DNA from: Acidimicrobiaceae bacterium
Lineage (GTDB): Bacteria > Actinomycetota > Acidimicrobiia > Acidimicrobiales > MedAcidi-G1
Direction: 5' to 3'
DNA: 42,179 nucleotides
Assembly: GCA_002726315.1 (NCBI GenBank)
Contig: PBSS01000045.1
Location: 1 to 42,179, forward strand
This document shows, one piece after another, positions 31,385 to 39,095 of the stretch. The position numbers and the translations under genes were made by a program. The notes under the pieces were generated by a model that had not been told where the DNA came from, did not search any database, and saw nothing but the letters and a program-made list of their open reading frames with translations. Numbering within the stretch: position 1 is the stretch's first letter; the number at the start of each line of letters is the position of its first letter.

Positions 31385-31515
31385 CCCATGGCCGGTCGGC
31401 CTGACTCACCCACCCCTTTCGGGGCAGGAACACAGTTGCGGGACAGTGCCGGATTCACACCGGCTTCGCCTCGCCACGGGACGCCGTTACACTACCGCCT
31501 CCACCCGGGGCCGGC
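31385..31515 (-). promoter_or_regulatory. cobalamin riboswitch aptamer
   Basis: On the minus strand the core reads GGTGTGAATCCGGC then ACTGTCCCGCAACTGTG (31431-31461), which matches the conserved adenosylcobalamin aptamer consensus closely. A GC-rich hairpin (CCCC-GAAA-GGGG) follows, then a B12-box-like GAGTCAGG at about 31400-31407 with CCGACC. GC-rich arms upstream (about 31462-31515) would complete the outer helices; the outer boundary is approximate. It lies between cysQ and btuF and so controls the btuFCD operon: bound cobalamin should close the hairpin downstream and block translation. Confidence 0.88.
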
Positions 31516-31533
31516 ACGCCTAGTCGGTATCGA

Positions 31534-32313
31534 CTACCTGGCCAAGGAAGCGCGGACCCTGCTGGTGAACTCCGGCCTGCTTATCAGCAGGCCGGGAACT
31601 ACCGGCCGGACCTTGTTGTAGGAGAGATCCGAACCGTTCATGTCTGAGACGTCAAGACCAGCTGCCGCTGCCACCGCTGCCGGGGCGCAAACATCCCATT
31701 CGTATAGACCTGAAGGGTGTACGTACACATCGGCTGTCCCCTCAACGACGGCCATTGCCTTCACCCCGGCTGACCCGCATGAGTGGACGACACCACCGAT
31801 CGCAGCAGCTACATGCTCGGCCTCACCCCACTGTGATCGGCTGGTTACAACGACTGGCCTGTCACGTCGCTTGTTCCACCCTTTGGCTACAGGCTCCTGG
31901 AGCGTTCCGTAAAGCCTGCCCACAGCGGGAAGATCGACAGCAGCCGCCTCGGGAACACCGTTAACGACCAACGCCACGTGCACGGCCCATTCAACGCTGC
32001 CGGGCACCCCGTAGTCCCTTGTTCCGTCCAAAGGATCCAGTATCCACACACGCTCCGCTAAGAGCCTCCGTCCGTCGTCATCACCCTCCTCGGACAGCAC
32101 GGCGTCGTCGGGACGCATTCGTGCCAGACAATCCACCAAATAGTCGTGAGCCGCCCGGTCGCCCATCTCTCTCAGCTGATGCTGCGGGCATCTCTCTGAC
32201 CATGCCTTTTGTCGCACATCGACCAGCAGTCGGCCAACCTGGTGGGCGAGCATGCCAGCCAGTTGGTGGTCACAGATCGGGCCTGAATCCGATCCAGTCG
32301 ACACGTGGGACAT
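31534..32313 (-). CDS. cysQ: CysQ/inositol monophosphatase family phosphatase
   Basis: A 259-residue lithium-sensitive-type phosphatase, likely a 3'(2'),5'-bisphosphate nucleotidase that recycles PAP(S) from sulfate assimilation or sulfotransfer; inositol phosphatase activity is an alternative. Metal-binding motifs are SEEGDDD (about 74-80), WILDPLDGTRDY (90-101) and LYEWDVCAPAAVAAAAGL near the C-terminus. ATG 32313 is placed 8 nt after TAGGGT. It lies upstream of the cobalamin riboswitch on the same strand, but the aptamer separates it functionally from btuF. Confidence 0.85.
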   Translation of the reverse strand: MSHVSTGSDSGPICDHQLAGMLAHQVGRLLVDVRQKAWSERCPQHQLREMGDRAAHDYLVDCLARMRPDDAVLSEEGDDDGRRLLAERVWILDPLDGTRDYGVPGSVEWAVHVALVVNGVPEAAAVDLPAVGRLYGTLQEPVAKGWNKRRDRPVVVTSRSQWGEAEHVAAAIGGVVHSCGSAGVKAMAVVEGTADVYVHPSGLYEWDVCAPAAVAAAAGLDVSDMNGSDLSYNKVRPVVPGLLISRPEFTSRVRASLAR

Positions 32314-32321
32314 GGGCGGCG

Positions 32322-32327
32322 ACCCTA
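32322..32327 (-). promoter_or_regulatory. -10 element (TAGGGT) for cysQ
   Basis: On the minus strand TAGGGT is followed by 8 nt and ATG 32313, predicting a leaderless or nearly leaderless message. Confidence 0.45.
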
Positions 32328-32443
32328 CCGGCAGAGTTCCGGTCAGCCCGGACCGGGTTCAAGCACACACGTGCACTCCGTGAGACCACTAGCGTTATGA
32401 CGGGCCGGCCGGCCTTCTCACGCCACCACTTGGAGCATCCAAC

Positions 32444-33379
32444 ATGTCCTACGGCCGCATAACAGGATGGGCAGTGAACCTGCCCGAACGGGTTCTCACC
32501 AACGATGACCTCTCAAAGATGGTTGACACCTCTGATGAGTGGATCAAGGCCAGGAGTGGCATCAGTAGCCGCCATGTCGACGGCAAGGTGACAGAGATGT
32601 CAGCCGTTGCCGGACGTGCGGCAATGGAAATGGCCGGCCTGGCCCCTGACCAGATCGACCTCTTGTTGCTGACGACCACGACTCCCGGCCAGCGGCTCCC
32701 AGCCAGTGCTTCGGTCATACAACACGAGTTAGGCCTCTCCTGTGGGGCCATGGACATGAACGCCGCATGCTCAGGCTTCGTCTACGGGCTTGTCACAGCA
32801 ATGCAGTTCATGGACGGCGGCATGGAGCGTATTTTGCTCATAGGCAGCGACGCCCTCAGCGGCATTGTGGACTGGACCGATCGCGCTACCTGCGTCCTTT
32901 TCGGTGACGGTGCAGGCGCAGTCGTCCTAGAACGCACGAGTGGTCAACCTTCCCTTCTGGGGTGGGACCTCATGTCAGATGGCTCAGCTGCAAGCATCCT
33001 CTACTGCGACCATGGAGGAACCATCGTCATGCACGGAAAGGAGGTCTTTAGGAGGGCGGTCATGGCGATGACAAACTCTGCCCAGAATGCTATGACCCGA
33101 GCAGAAGTAGCCCCCGATGAAATTTCGATCGTGGTCCCCCACCAGGCCAACGTCAGGATCATCGAAGCCTCCCTGAAACGCCTTGAGATACCCATGGAGA
33201 AGACAGCGATTGTTCTTGACCGCACTGGAAACACCTCTGCAGCTTCGATCCCACTAGCCCTTGTGGATGCCCTCGACAAGGACCGGATCACCCCTGGGGA
33301 CCTGATCCTGATGGTCGGCTTCGGAGCGGGCATGTCATCTGCTGCAGCTGTGCTCCGCTGGGACCCACCAACAGCCTGA
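32444..33379 (+). CDS. fabH: beta-ketoacyl-ACP synthase III
   Basis: FabH condenses an acyl-CoA primer with malonyl-ACP to begin fatty acid synthesis. In 311 residues the catalytic triad is present: Cys109 in MNAACSGFVYGL, His233 in VPHQANVRI and Asn263 in DRTGNTSAASIP. VDTSDEWIKARSGISSR and the C-terminal GDLILMVGFGAGMSSAAAVLRW are standard. GGAG about 9 nt before ATG 32444 provides a ribosome binding site, unlike many neighbours. No other fatty acid synthesis genes are close, so it may be a paralogue with a different primer preference. Confidence 0.93.
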   Translation: MSYGRITGWAVNLPERVLTNDDLSKMVDTSDEWIKARSGISSRHVDGKVTEMSAVAGRAAMEMAGLAPDQIDLLLLTTTTPGQRLPASASVIQHELGLSCGAMDMNAACSGFVYGLVTAMQFMDGGMERILLIGSDALSGIVDWTDRATCVLFGDGAGAVVLERTSGQPSLLGWDLMSDGSAASILYCDHGGTIVMHGKEVFRRAVMAMTNSAQNAMTRAEVAPDEISIVVPHQANVRIIEASLKRLEIPMEKTAIVLDRTGNTSAASIPLALVDALDKDRITPGDLILMVGFGAGMSSAAAVLRWDPPTA

Positions 33380-33392
33380 CCGCATCCAGCGG

Positions 33393-33398
33393 TACCCT
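33393..33398 (+). promoter_or_regulatory. -10 element (TACCCT) for the ABC-F gene
   Basis: TACCCT is followed by 7 nt and GTG 33406, in the short gap after fabH, predicting a leaderless message. Confidence 0.5.
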
Positions 33399-33405
33399 CG
33401 CCGCC

Positions 33406-35325
33406 GTGCTCACCGCCTCAGGTCTGTCCCGATCATTTGGACCAAGGACTCTGTTCCTCAATGTCTCGCTCCAGTTGGGGTCAGGTCAACGGGTCGCCCT
33501 GATAGGTGGGAACGGCACTGGGAAGACAACCCTGCTGGAACTCCTAGTTGGCATACAAGACGCTGACACCGGTGAAGTACACCGTCCAAAGGGCCTCCGA
33601 ATCGGCTACCTACCTCAGGAACTGCCAACAGAAACGGGCCGAAGCGTATTCGAACAGGTCATGCTGGGCGCCGAACAGGTAACGGTCCTAGCGCACCGAA
33701 TACAGGATCTGGGCCAGCAGTTGGGCTCAGCGGCCGGAGCAGAGCAGGAACGAATCCTCGCGGACTTCGGTGACGCCCAGTCCCGGTTCGAACAGATCGG
33801 TGGCTATGCCGTCGAAGCCGAGGCTCACCGGATCCTGGCCGGTCTCGGCTTCGACCCGGAGGACCACGACCGGCCCATGGGCGAGATGTCCGGTGGGTGG
33901 CGTATGAGGGTGGCACTGGCGAGACTCCTGTTGTCAGCCCCAGACCTTTTGGTAATGGATGAGCCGACCAACCATCTTGACGTCGACAGCGTCGCGTGGC
34001 TGGAACAGCAGTTGGCCAACTGGAAAGGTGGTCTGCTGTTCGTAAGCCACGACCGTGACTTCATCGATGCTGTCGCCAACAAGATCCTGGAACTCTCGGG
34101 ATCTCGGGTAACCGAGTACATCGGTGGCTTCGCCGACTTCGTGGTAGCCCGAGAGGAGCGACTAGACGCTCAGCGGGCTGCCGCCACTCAACAGTCGCGC
34201 CAAGTAGCCCATGTAGAACAGTTCATCGAGCGGTTTCGGTACAAGGCCACGAAAGCCCGACAGGTGCAGAGCCGTGTGAAGGCCCTCCAGAAGTTGGAGA
34301 GGATCGTTGTGGACGAACCTGACATCCCCTCATCTCGGTTCGGATTTCCACCTCCTCGAAGGTCATCACGAATAGTCGCCGAACTGGAGAACGTGACTGC
34401 CGGATATCGAACCGAACAAGGTGACGACGTGGTGCTCGAAGATGTCTCCTTCACCGTTGAGCGGGGCGACGTGCTGGCCCTTGTCGGACCGAACGGTGCA
34501 GGCAAGACCACCCTCGTAAAGCTCCTGACAGGAGGCCTGGACCCTCTCAGAGGGAAGGTCTCAAGAGGAACTAACGTGGACCTGTCGTACTTCGACCAGC
34601 TTCAGGCCGAGATCCTTGACGAAGGACGGACGGTACTCGACGAGTTCAGGACTGTTCCAGGGGTCGGTACCGATGGGCGCAACCCCCGCTCCTACTTAGC
34701 CTCCTTCGGGTTCCGTGGCGACGCTGTCGACCGCCTAATCGGTGACCTGTCGGGTGGTGAACAGACCCGTCTGGCGCTTGCCAAGACACTCGCCGTCCCT
34801 GTGAACCTGTTGATCCTGGATGAGCCCACGAACCATCTGGACCTTCCAAGCTGTGACGTCCTGGAGGACGCCCTCAGTGCCTACCCCGGCACGGTAGTTC
34901 TCATCACCCATGACCGGCACCTGATCCGTTCGGTCGCAGACAAGCTCGTTGAGGTCAGGTCTGGACGGGCGGTATGGCACACGGGGGTACCCGACCATGT
35001 CCTCTACCCCATCCAGACGGCAGCACCGACAAAATCTTGGGAGGACCCTGCCAGCGGTACTCAGTCGAAGCCGAGTAATAGCCCTAAGAAGCAGCGCTCC
35101 AAGGATCCCATTTCGGGCATCAGAAAGCGCCTCGCCAGGGCTGAACGCGACTGGGAGACCGCTGAGGCCACCGTCGTGGCAGCCCAGAAGCACCTTGCGG
35201 ACCCTGACCTCTACAAGGATCCAGAACGTGCAGCTGCCGCAGTTGTAGCCCATGAGGAAGCTAAGGACCGAGCTGCCTTGCTCATGTCCGAATGGGAGAA
35301 GTTGAATTCACGACTGGGCAACTGA
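33406..35325 (+). CDS. ABC-F family ATPase (YheS/Uup-like)
   Basis: A soluble protein of 639 residues with two ABC ATPase domains and no membrane segments; ABC-F proteins act on ribosomes. Domain 1 has Walker A GGNGTGKTT (about 34-42), signature MSGGWRMRVALARLL and Walker B LLVMDEPTNHLD. The linker contains HVEQFIERFRYKATKARQVQSR, typical of the YheS-like group. Domain 2 has GPNGAGKTTLVKLL, LSGGEQTRLALAK and LLILDEPTNHLD. The C-terminal 100 residues are a charged, coiled-coil-like extension. A role in ribosome rescue or housekeeping translation is more likely than antibiotic resistance, but that is an inference. Confidence 0.92.
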   Translation: MLTASGLSRSFGPRTLFLNVSLQLGSGQRVALIGGNGTGKTTLLELLVGIQDADTGEVHRPKGLRIGYLPQELPTETGRSVFEQVMLGAEQVTVLAHRIQDLGQQLGSAAGAEQERILADFGDAQSRFEQIGGYAVEAEAHRILAGLGFDPEDHDRPMGEMSGGWRMRVALARLLLSAPDLLVMDEPTNHLDVDSVAWLEQQLANWKGGLLFVSHDRDFIDAVANKILELSGSRVTEYIGGFADFVVAREERLDAQRAAATQQSRQVAHVEQFIERFRYKATKARQVQSRVKALQKLERIVVDEPDIPSSRFGFPPPRRSSRIVAELENVTAGYRTEQGDDVVLEDVSFTVERGDVLALVGPNGAGKTTLVKLLTGGLDPLRGKVSRGTNVDLSYFDQLQAEILDEGRTVLDEFRTVPGVGTDGRNPRSYLASFGFRGDAVDRLIGDLSGGEQTRLALAKTLAVPVNLLILDEPTNHLDLPSCDVLEDALSAYPGTVVLITHDRHLIRSVADKLVEVRSGRAVWHTGVPDHVLYPIQTAAPTKSWEDPASGTQSKPSNSPKKQRSKDPISGIRKRLARAERDWETAEATVVAAQKHLADPDLYKDPERAAAAVVAHEEAKDRAALLMSEWEKLNSRLGN

Positions 35326-35361
35326 GAGCTCGCCGCTACCACCTGACTCATCTGGCGCCGC

Positions 35362-35367
35362 TACGGT
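35362..35367 (+). promoter_or_regulatory. -10 element (TACGGT) for surE
   Basis: TACGGT is followed by 8 nt and ATG 35376, which supports this start over the longer frame that overlaps the ABC-F gene. Confidence 0.45.
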
Positions 35368-35375
35368 CGCAGCCC

Positions 35376-36197
35376 ATGCGCATCCTGGTAACCAACGACG
35401 ACGGCATCGACTCTGTCGGGCTACATGTTCTCGCCAGGGCCTTGCTTGGTCACGGTGATGTCACGATCGTGGCACCCGATACGGAGTTCTCGGGTGCCGG
35501 GGCGGCGTTTGGACCCGTCCACCTGATCCGTCCTGAGGTTCACGAGGCCCGGGTCGACGGGATAGAGGCGGCCTGGTCCGTCAGCGGCCCACCGGGATTA
35601 TGCGTCCTCTACAGCCGACTGGGGGTATTTGGTGATCCATTCGACATCGTCGTGGCAGGAATCAACCCGGGCATGAACGTAGGTCGATCGGTCTACCACT
35701 CCGGCACCATTGGTGCCGCACTAACTGCAAGGAATGGCGGCATCACGGGCATCGCTGTTAGCCAAGCTGTCACACAGTGGGGTGTCGAGGGCCAGGGGAC
35801 CGGCGAGGACCTGGACCATCAGGTCTGGCAATCAGCAGCCGAGGTTGCACGTGCTGCTGTCGGCGCGGTGATCGCCGACCCTCCAGATGTGCCCTCAGTG
35901 CTAAACATCAACGTTCCGAACCTCCCCCTAGAAGAGATGTCCGGCTGGAAACAAACGAGAATCGGCAGTCTGCCACCGCGCACGATGTCAACGGCGGTGC
36001 TAGAGCCCAAGCCGGGGCACGAGGGCAGCTACCACATTTCCATGTCCTGGGGAGAGCCCTCTGTCTTGCCGTCTGACACCGATGGGGGCGCCGTGATGGA
36101 AGGCTTCATCAGCCTTACCTGGGTGGGTGGGATGGCTGCCGAACCCGTGATCGATGATGATCCAGTATCGGCAGCGGTCACCGATCTCCTGACCTGA
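35376..36197 (+). CDS. surE: SurE 5'/3'-nucleotidase
   Basis: SurE is a metal-dependent nucleotidase/phosphatase linked to stationary-phase survival. The 273-residue protein begins MRILVTNDDGIDSVG with the metal-binding Asn7, Asp8 and Asp9. DTEFSGAGAAF corresponds to the S/N-x-S/G loop, VSGPPGLCVLY and FDIVVAGINPGMNVG are family hallmarks, and HSGTIGAALTA follows. The frame is open 28 codons upstream, into the ABC-F gene, but the conserved N-terminus and the -10 element fix ATG 35376. It overlaps the next gene by one base (TGATG). Confidence 0.93.
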   Translation: MRILVTNDDGIDSVGLHVLARALLGHGDVTIVAPDTEFSGAGAAFGPVHLIRPEVHEARVDGIEAAWSVSGPPGLCVLYSRLGVFGDPFDIVVAGINPGMNVGRSVYHSGTIGAALTARNGGITGIAVSQAVTQWGVEGQGTGEDLDHQVWQSAAEVARAAVGAVIADPPDVPSVLNINVPNLPLEEMSGWKQTRIGSLPPRTMSTAVLEPKPGHEGSYHISMSWGEPSVLPSDTDGGAVMEGFISLTWVGGMAAEPVIDDDPVSAAVTDLLT

Positions 36198-36784
36198 TGC
36201 CAGGTGAAGCTCTCGACGAAGTCTGGTACGTGGCCTACGGGTCAAACCTTCAAGAGGCCCGGCTCCTCGCCTATCTGACCGGTTGTGGAGATGATGAACC
36301 ATGGGGATCGCACCGAGGGGCTGTGGACCCGCGACCACCCGTAACAGACCGCCGGGTGGAAGTGCCCCACCCGGTCAGGTTCGGCGGCAACTCGCAGAGA
36401 TGGGGTGGAGGTAGCTGTTTTTGTCCCATCGAACCCCTACCAAAAGGACGCCTCACTCCAGTCGGGCGTGCATGGTTGGTAACCGTGCCACAGCTGGCCG
36501 ACATAGTCAGCCAGGAGAACCGCCTCCCTGTCGAAGCGGTCAAGATGCCGGATCGACTACCTGAATCGGGTAACTCAATCAGGGTGCTGGACGGCACTAT
36601 TGATTGCCTGCTGGCACTCCCACCCCTTGATGGCATCCCAGCAGTGACTCTTGCTTCCACCGAGCCACCTCCGATAGCGCCGCCGGCCCCCCGTTACCTG
36701 TCCATCCTCATGACCGGAATGATGGAAATGGGAATGGCACGTAAGGACATCGAGGCACACCTGCTTGACCTTGACCTGTCTTGA
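36197..36784 (+). CDS. gamma-glutamylcyclotransferase-fold protein
   Basis: A 195-residue protein whose N-terminus VWYVAYGSNLQEARL carries the YGSNL loop of the gamma-glutamylcyclotransferase (GGCT) superfamily at about 14-18, which binds the gamma-glutamyl group. The rest matches the family only weakly, with GRAWLVTVPQLADIVSQEN, a cyclotransferase-like helix, and a helical C-terminus (MTGMMEMGMARKDIEAHLL). The expected reaction is release of 5-oxoproline from gamma-glutamyl compounds, but the catalytic Glu is not certain. Its ATG overlaps the surE stop by one base, so the two are coupled. Confidence 0.75.
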   Translation: MPGEALDEVWYVAYGSNLQEARLLAYLTGCGDDEPWGSHRGAVDPRPPVTDRRVEVPHPVRFGGNSQRWGGGSCFCPIEPLPKGRLTPVGRAWLVTVPQLADIVSQENRLPVEAVKMPDRLPESGNSIRVLDGTIDCLLALPPLDGIPAVTLASTEPPPIAPPAPRYLSILMTGMMEMGMARKDIEAHLLDLDLS

Positions 36785-36900
36785 CATGGCTACCTGGACT
36801 CACTGACACTCGGAGACACGGGCAGAACCGTGCAAGTCCCTGTAGCAGATGGTAGGAATTGTTTGCGACAGCAGAATCATCGAACGGAGTATCAGACAAG

Positions 36901-37323
36901 TTGAAAGTCGTAGTCATCCACCAGAGCCGTACCGGCAACACAAAGCGAGCTGCCGAGTTGATCGGGGGTGTCGCCGAAGCAGCCGGAACCGCTGTAGCCG
37001 TGCGCCCTACAACCAACATCGATATGGCTGAGTTGGCCGAGGCCGACCTGGTTTTCGTGGGAACCTGGGTGGATGGCCTGATCCTCTTTGGCCACAAACC
37101 CGGGGACGCCATGAAGGTTCGTAATATCCCAAAACTCTGGAACAAGCGCGTAGTTGCCTTCATGACTCATGCCTTCAACCCTGGAAGCGCCGCCGAGAAA
37201 TTCACCAAACTCCTCCAGGGACATGGAGCCGACGTTGTGGCTGCCCGTTCCCTGAACCGCCGACGCCTCGAAACCGAGGCTGCAGACTTTGCAGCCGAGG
37301 TACTCGCCTCAACTGACGACTGA
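36901..37323 (+). CDS. flavodoxin-like protein
   Basis: A protein of 140 residues beginning LKVVVIHQSRTGNTKRAAELI, the FMN phosphate-binding T/S-x-T-G-N-T loop of flavodoxins (SRTGNTK). VFVGTWVDGLILFGHKPGDAM and VVAFMTHAFNPGSAAEKF give the remaining flavin-binding loops. It should carry electrons or act in a flavodoxin-fold reductase in the cytoplasm. The start is uncertain: TTG 36901, with GGAG 11 nt upstream, begins exactly at the first strand and is preferred; TTG 36859 would add 14 unconserved residues. The 116-base region before it contains nothing else I recognise. Confidence 0.78.
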   Translation: MKVVVIHQSRTGNTKRAAELIGGVAEAAGTAVAVRPTTNIDMAELAEADLVFVGTWVDGLILFGHKPGDAMKVRNIPKLWNKRVVAFMTHAFNPGSAAEKFTKLLQGHGADVVAARSLNRRRLETEAADFAAEVLASTDD

Positions 37324-37329
37324 AATCCC

Positions 37330-38238
37330 TCAGCCAGGGGCTGCCCCTAGATGCGAAGATCTGCGGTACCACGACTTGTGAGCAGATCCCCAGCCATCGA
37401 TAGCGAAAACCGCAACTGCCGTCCAGATCAGGGCGAATCCGACCAAGCGGCCTCTGTCGAACAATTCTCCGTAGACAACCACTCCAAGCAGGAAATTCAG
37501 TGTGGGTGCCAGGTACTGAATTATCCCGATCAGGCTAAGCGGTATCCGACGTGCCGCTCCAGCAAAGAGAAGCAGTGGTATCCCTGTGACCACCCCACTT
37601 GCAATCAGCATTGCGACCATCGCCGGATTCGACGGTCCCACGGCACCGACGCCGTCAGTGGTCCGGACTGCCAAGAACACCAGTGCTGGGAGGATCATCA
37701 CCAACACCTCCATGGCCGTGCTCACCAGCGGAGGACTGTCGATCTTCTTCTTGAGCAGGCCGTAGAAGCCGAAGGTAAACCCCAGTACCAACGACACCCA
37801 AGGGAGGCTGCCGATGTCAACTGTCAGCCAGACCACTCCCATGGCAGCCAACCCAATGGCGACCCACTGCACCCGGCGCAAGGATTCCCCCAGGAACACG
37901 ACACCCAGGAACACGCTGACCAGTGGGTTGATAAAATACCCAAGGCTGCCTTCCAACACCCTGTCTGTGTTCATGGCCCAAACCCATGTCAGCCAGTTGG
38001 TGCCGAGTAGCGCTGCAGCCACCACTTCAAGGGCCACTGTCCTTGGGGACGACATGGCTGCGATGACATCTCGCCACGAGTTCCGGGCGAGGTGCACCAC
38101 TACCAGCATCACGAAGGTCCAGAGTGCCCGGTGGCCCAACACGTTCAGCGATGGCACAGATGACAAGCCCTTCCAGAACACCGGGGAAAATCCCCAGATC
38201 GTGTATGCACAAAGTGCGTAGGCAAGGCCCTTATTCAT
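37330..38238 (-). CDS. rarD: RarD-type EamA family transporter
   Basis: A 302-residue membrane protein with ten predicted segments, of the drug/metabolite transporter superfamily. ALCAYTIWGFSPVFWKGL and LNVLGHRALWTFVMLVVV are typical of RarD; LLGTNWLTWVWAMNTDRVLEGSLGYFINPLVSVFLG is its strongest hallmark. The cargo is unknown, despite the family's name from chloramphenicol sensitivity. It converges with the flavodoxin gene. A 6-bp inverted repeat sits only 2 nt upstream of its ATG. Confidence 0.9.
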   Translation of the reverse strand: MNKGLAYALCAYTIWGFSPVFWKGLSSVPSLNVLGHRALWTFVMLVVVHLARNSWRDVIAAMSSPRTVALEVVAAALLGTNWLTWVWAMNTDRVLEGSLGYFINPLVSVFLGVVFLGESLRRVQWVAIGLAAMGVVWLTVDIGSLPWVSLVLGFTFGFYGLLKKKIDSPPLVSTAMEVLVMILPALVFLAVRTTDGVGAVGPSNPAMVAMLIASGVVTGIPLLLFAGAARRIPLSLIGIIQYLAPTLNFLLGVVVYGELFDRGRLVGFALIWTAVAVFAIDGWGSAHKSWYRRSSHLGAAPG

Positions 38239-38240
38239 CG

Positions 38241-38257
38241 GTGCAGTCTCGCTGCAC
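38241..38257. promoter_or_regulatory. short hairpin immediately upstream of rarD
   Basis: GTGCAG at 38241-38246 and CTGCAC at 38252-38257 form a perfect 6-bp inverted repeat with a 5-nt loop, ending 2 nt before the rarD start codon. It could be an operator or a translation-blocking hairpin. Confidence 0.35.
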
Positions 38258-38355
38258 TGGGAGCCCTATCCTCTACCCGGCATGGACAAACGTAAACAGG
38301 GCCGCCTTGTCGAGTTATCTAAACCCATGGCCCCAGACAGGGTCCAATACTGACC

Positions 38356-39075
38356 ATGCGCATCGGACTTCTCCGCTGTGATGAGGTTGGTGGCGACCGG
38401 GCTGAACGCTTTGGTGGCTACTTGGACCTCTACAGCGACTTGTTGGGGATGGTGGAACCTGCCGTCGAACTCACTGGTTACGACGTCGTAGCAGGCCAGT
38501 TGCCTACCGAACCAGGCGAACAGGATGGTTGGCTGATCTCCGGGGCCAGGACAGCGGCCTACGACGAAGAGCCCTGGCTAACGGGCCTCCTTGACCTAGT
38601 AGCAAGGCTGTATGAGGCAAGAGCACCGATGGTAGGGATCTGCTTTGGTCACCAGGTGATCGCCCAGGCACTCGGGGGTGAAGTCAAGATGGCCGAGGAT
38701 GGCTGGGGAATTGGGATCCACCGGGCAGAGGTAGTGGGCAACCACTCGTGGATGATCCCCAAACGCCAGCAGTTCGACATCACCTACAGCCACAGTGACC
38801 AGGTCACCGCCCTCCCAGAAGGTGCGACGCTGGTGGCGTACACGAACCACTGCCCAATTGCCGCCTTCACGGTTGACGACCACATTCTGGGCATACAGGG
38901 ACACCCTGAATTCTCACCGGATTTCGCCGCCGACATCTACAGGGGTCGATCGGAGCTGTACCGGGCGGAAGTCTTTGAGGATGCAATGAGGACCCTCAAC
39001 CAGAGCACTGACAGCACCGACGTGGCGGCATGGATTCTGAGTTTCCTGAAAACCGCCGATCGCCTCGCAGCCTAA
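38356..39075 (+). CDS. class I glutamine amidotransferase-like protein
   Basis: A 239-residue stand-alone GATase1 domain of the GMP-synthase-like group. The nucleophile elbow is MVGICFGHQVIAQALGG with Cys96, and His183 and Glu185 in IQGHPEFS complete the triad. DGWLISGARTAAYDEEPWL is the N-terminal family stretch. Such proteins hydrolyse glutamine or gamma-glutamyl amides, often in polyamine or other catabolism, but the substrate here is unknown. It is divergent from rarD. Confidence 0.88.
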   Translation: MRIGLLRCDEVGGDRAERFGGYLDLYSDLLGMVEPAVELTGYDVVAGQLPTEPGEQDGWLISGARTAAYDEEPWLTGLLDLVARLYEARAPMVGICFGHQVIAQALGGEVKMAEDGWGIGIHRAEVVGNHSWMIPKRQQFDITYSHSDQVTALPEGATLVAYTNHCPIAAFTVDDHILGIQGHPEFSPDFAADIYRGRSELYRAEVFEDAMRTLNQSTDSTDVAAWILSFLKTADRLAA

Positions 39076-39095
39076 ACCCAGCCCGGCCAGTGTCC

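Noticed and set aside
31298-31621. Plus-strand frame across the riboswitch region
   Set aside because: It is antisense to a well-supported aptamer and to the end of cysQ, with no start signal or recognisable protein.
33406-35325. ABC-F protein as an antibiotic-resistance gene
   Set aside because: The linker resembles the housekeeping YheS-like group and there is no resistance or mobile context.
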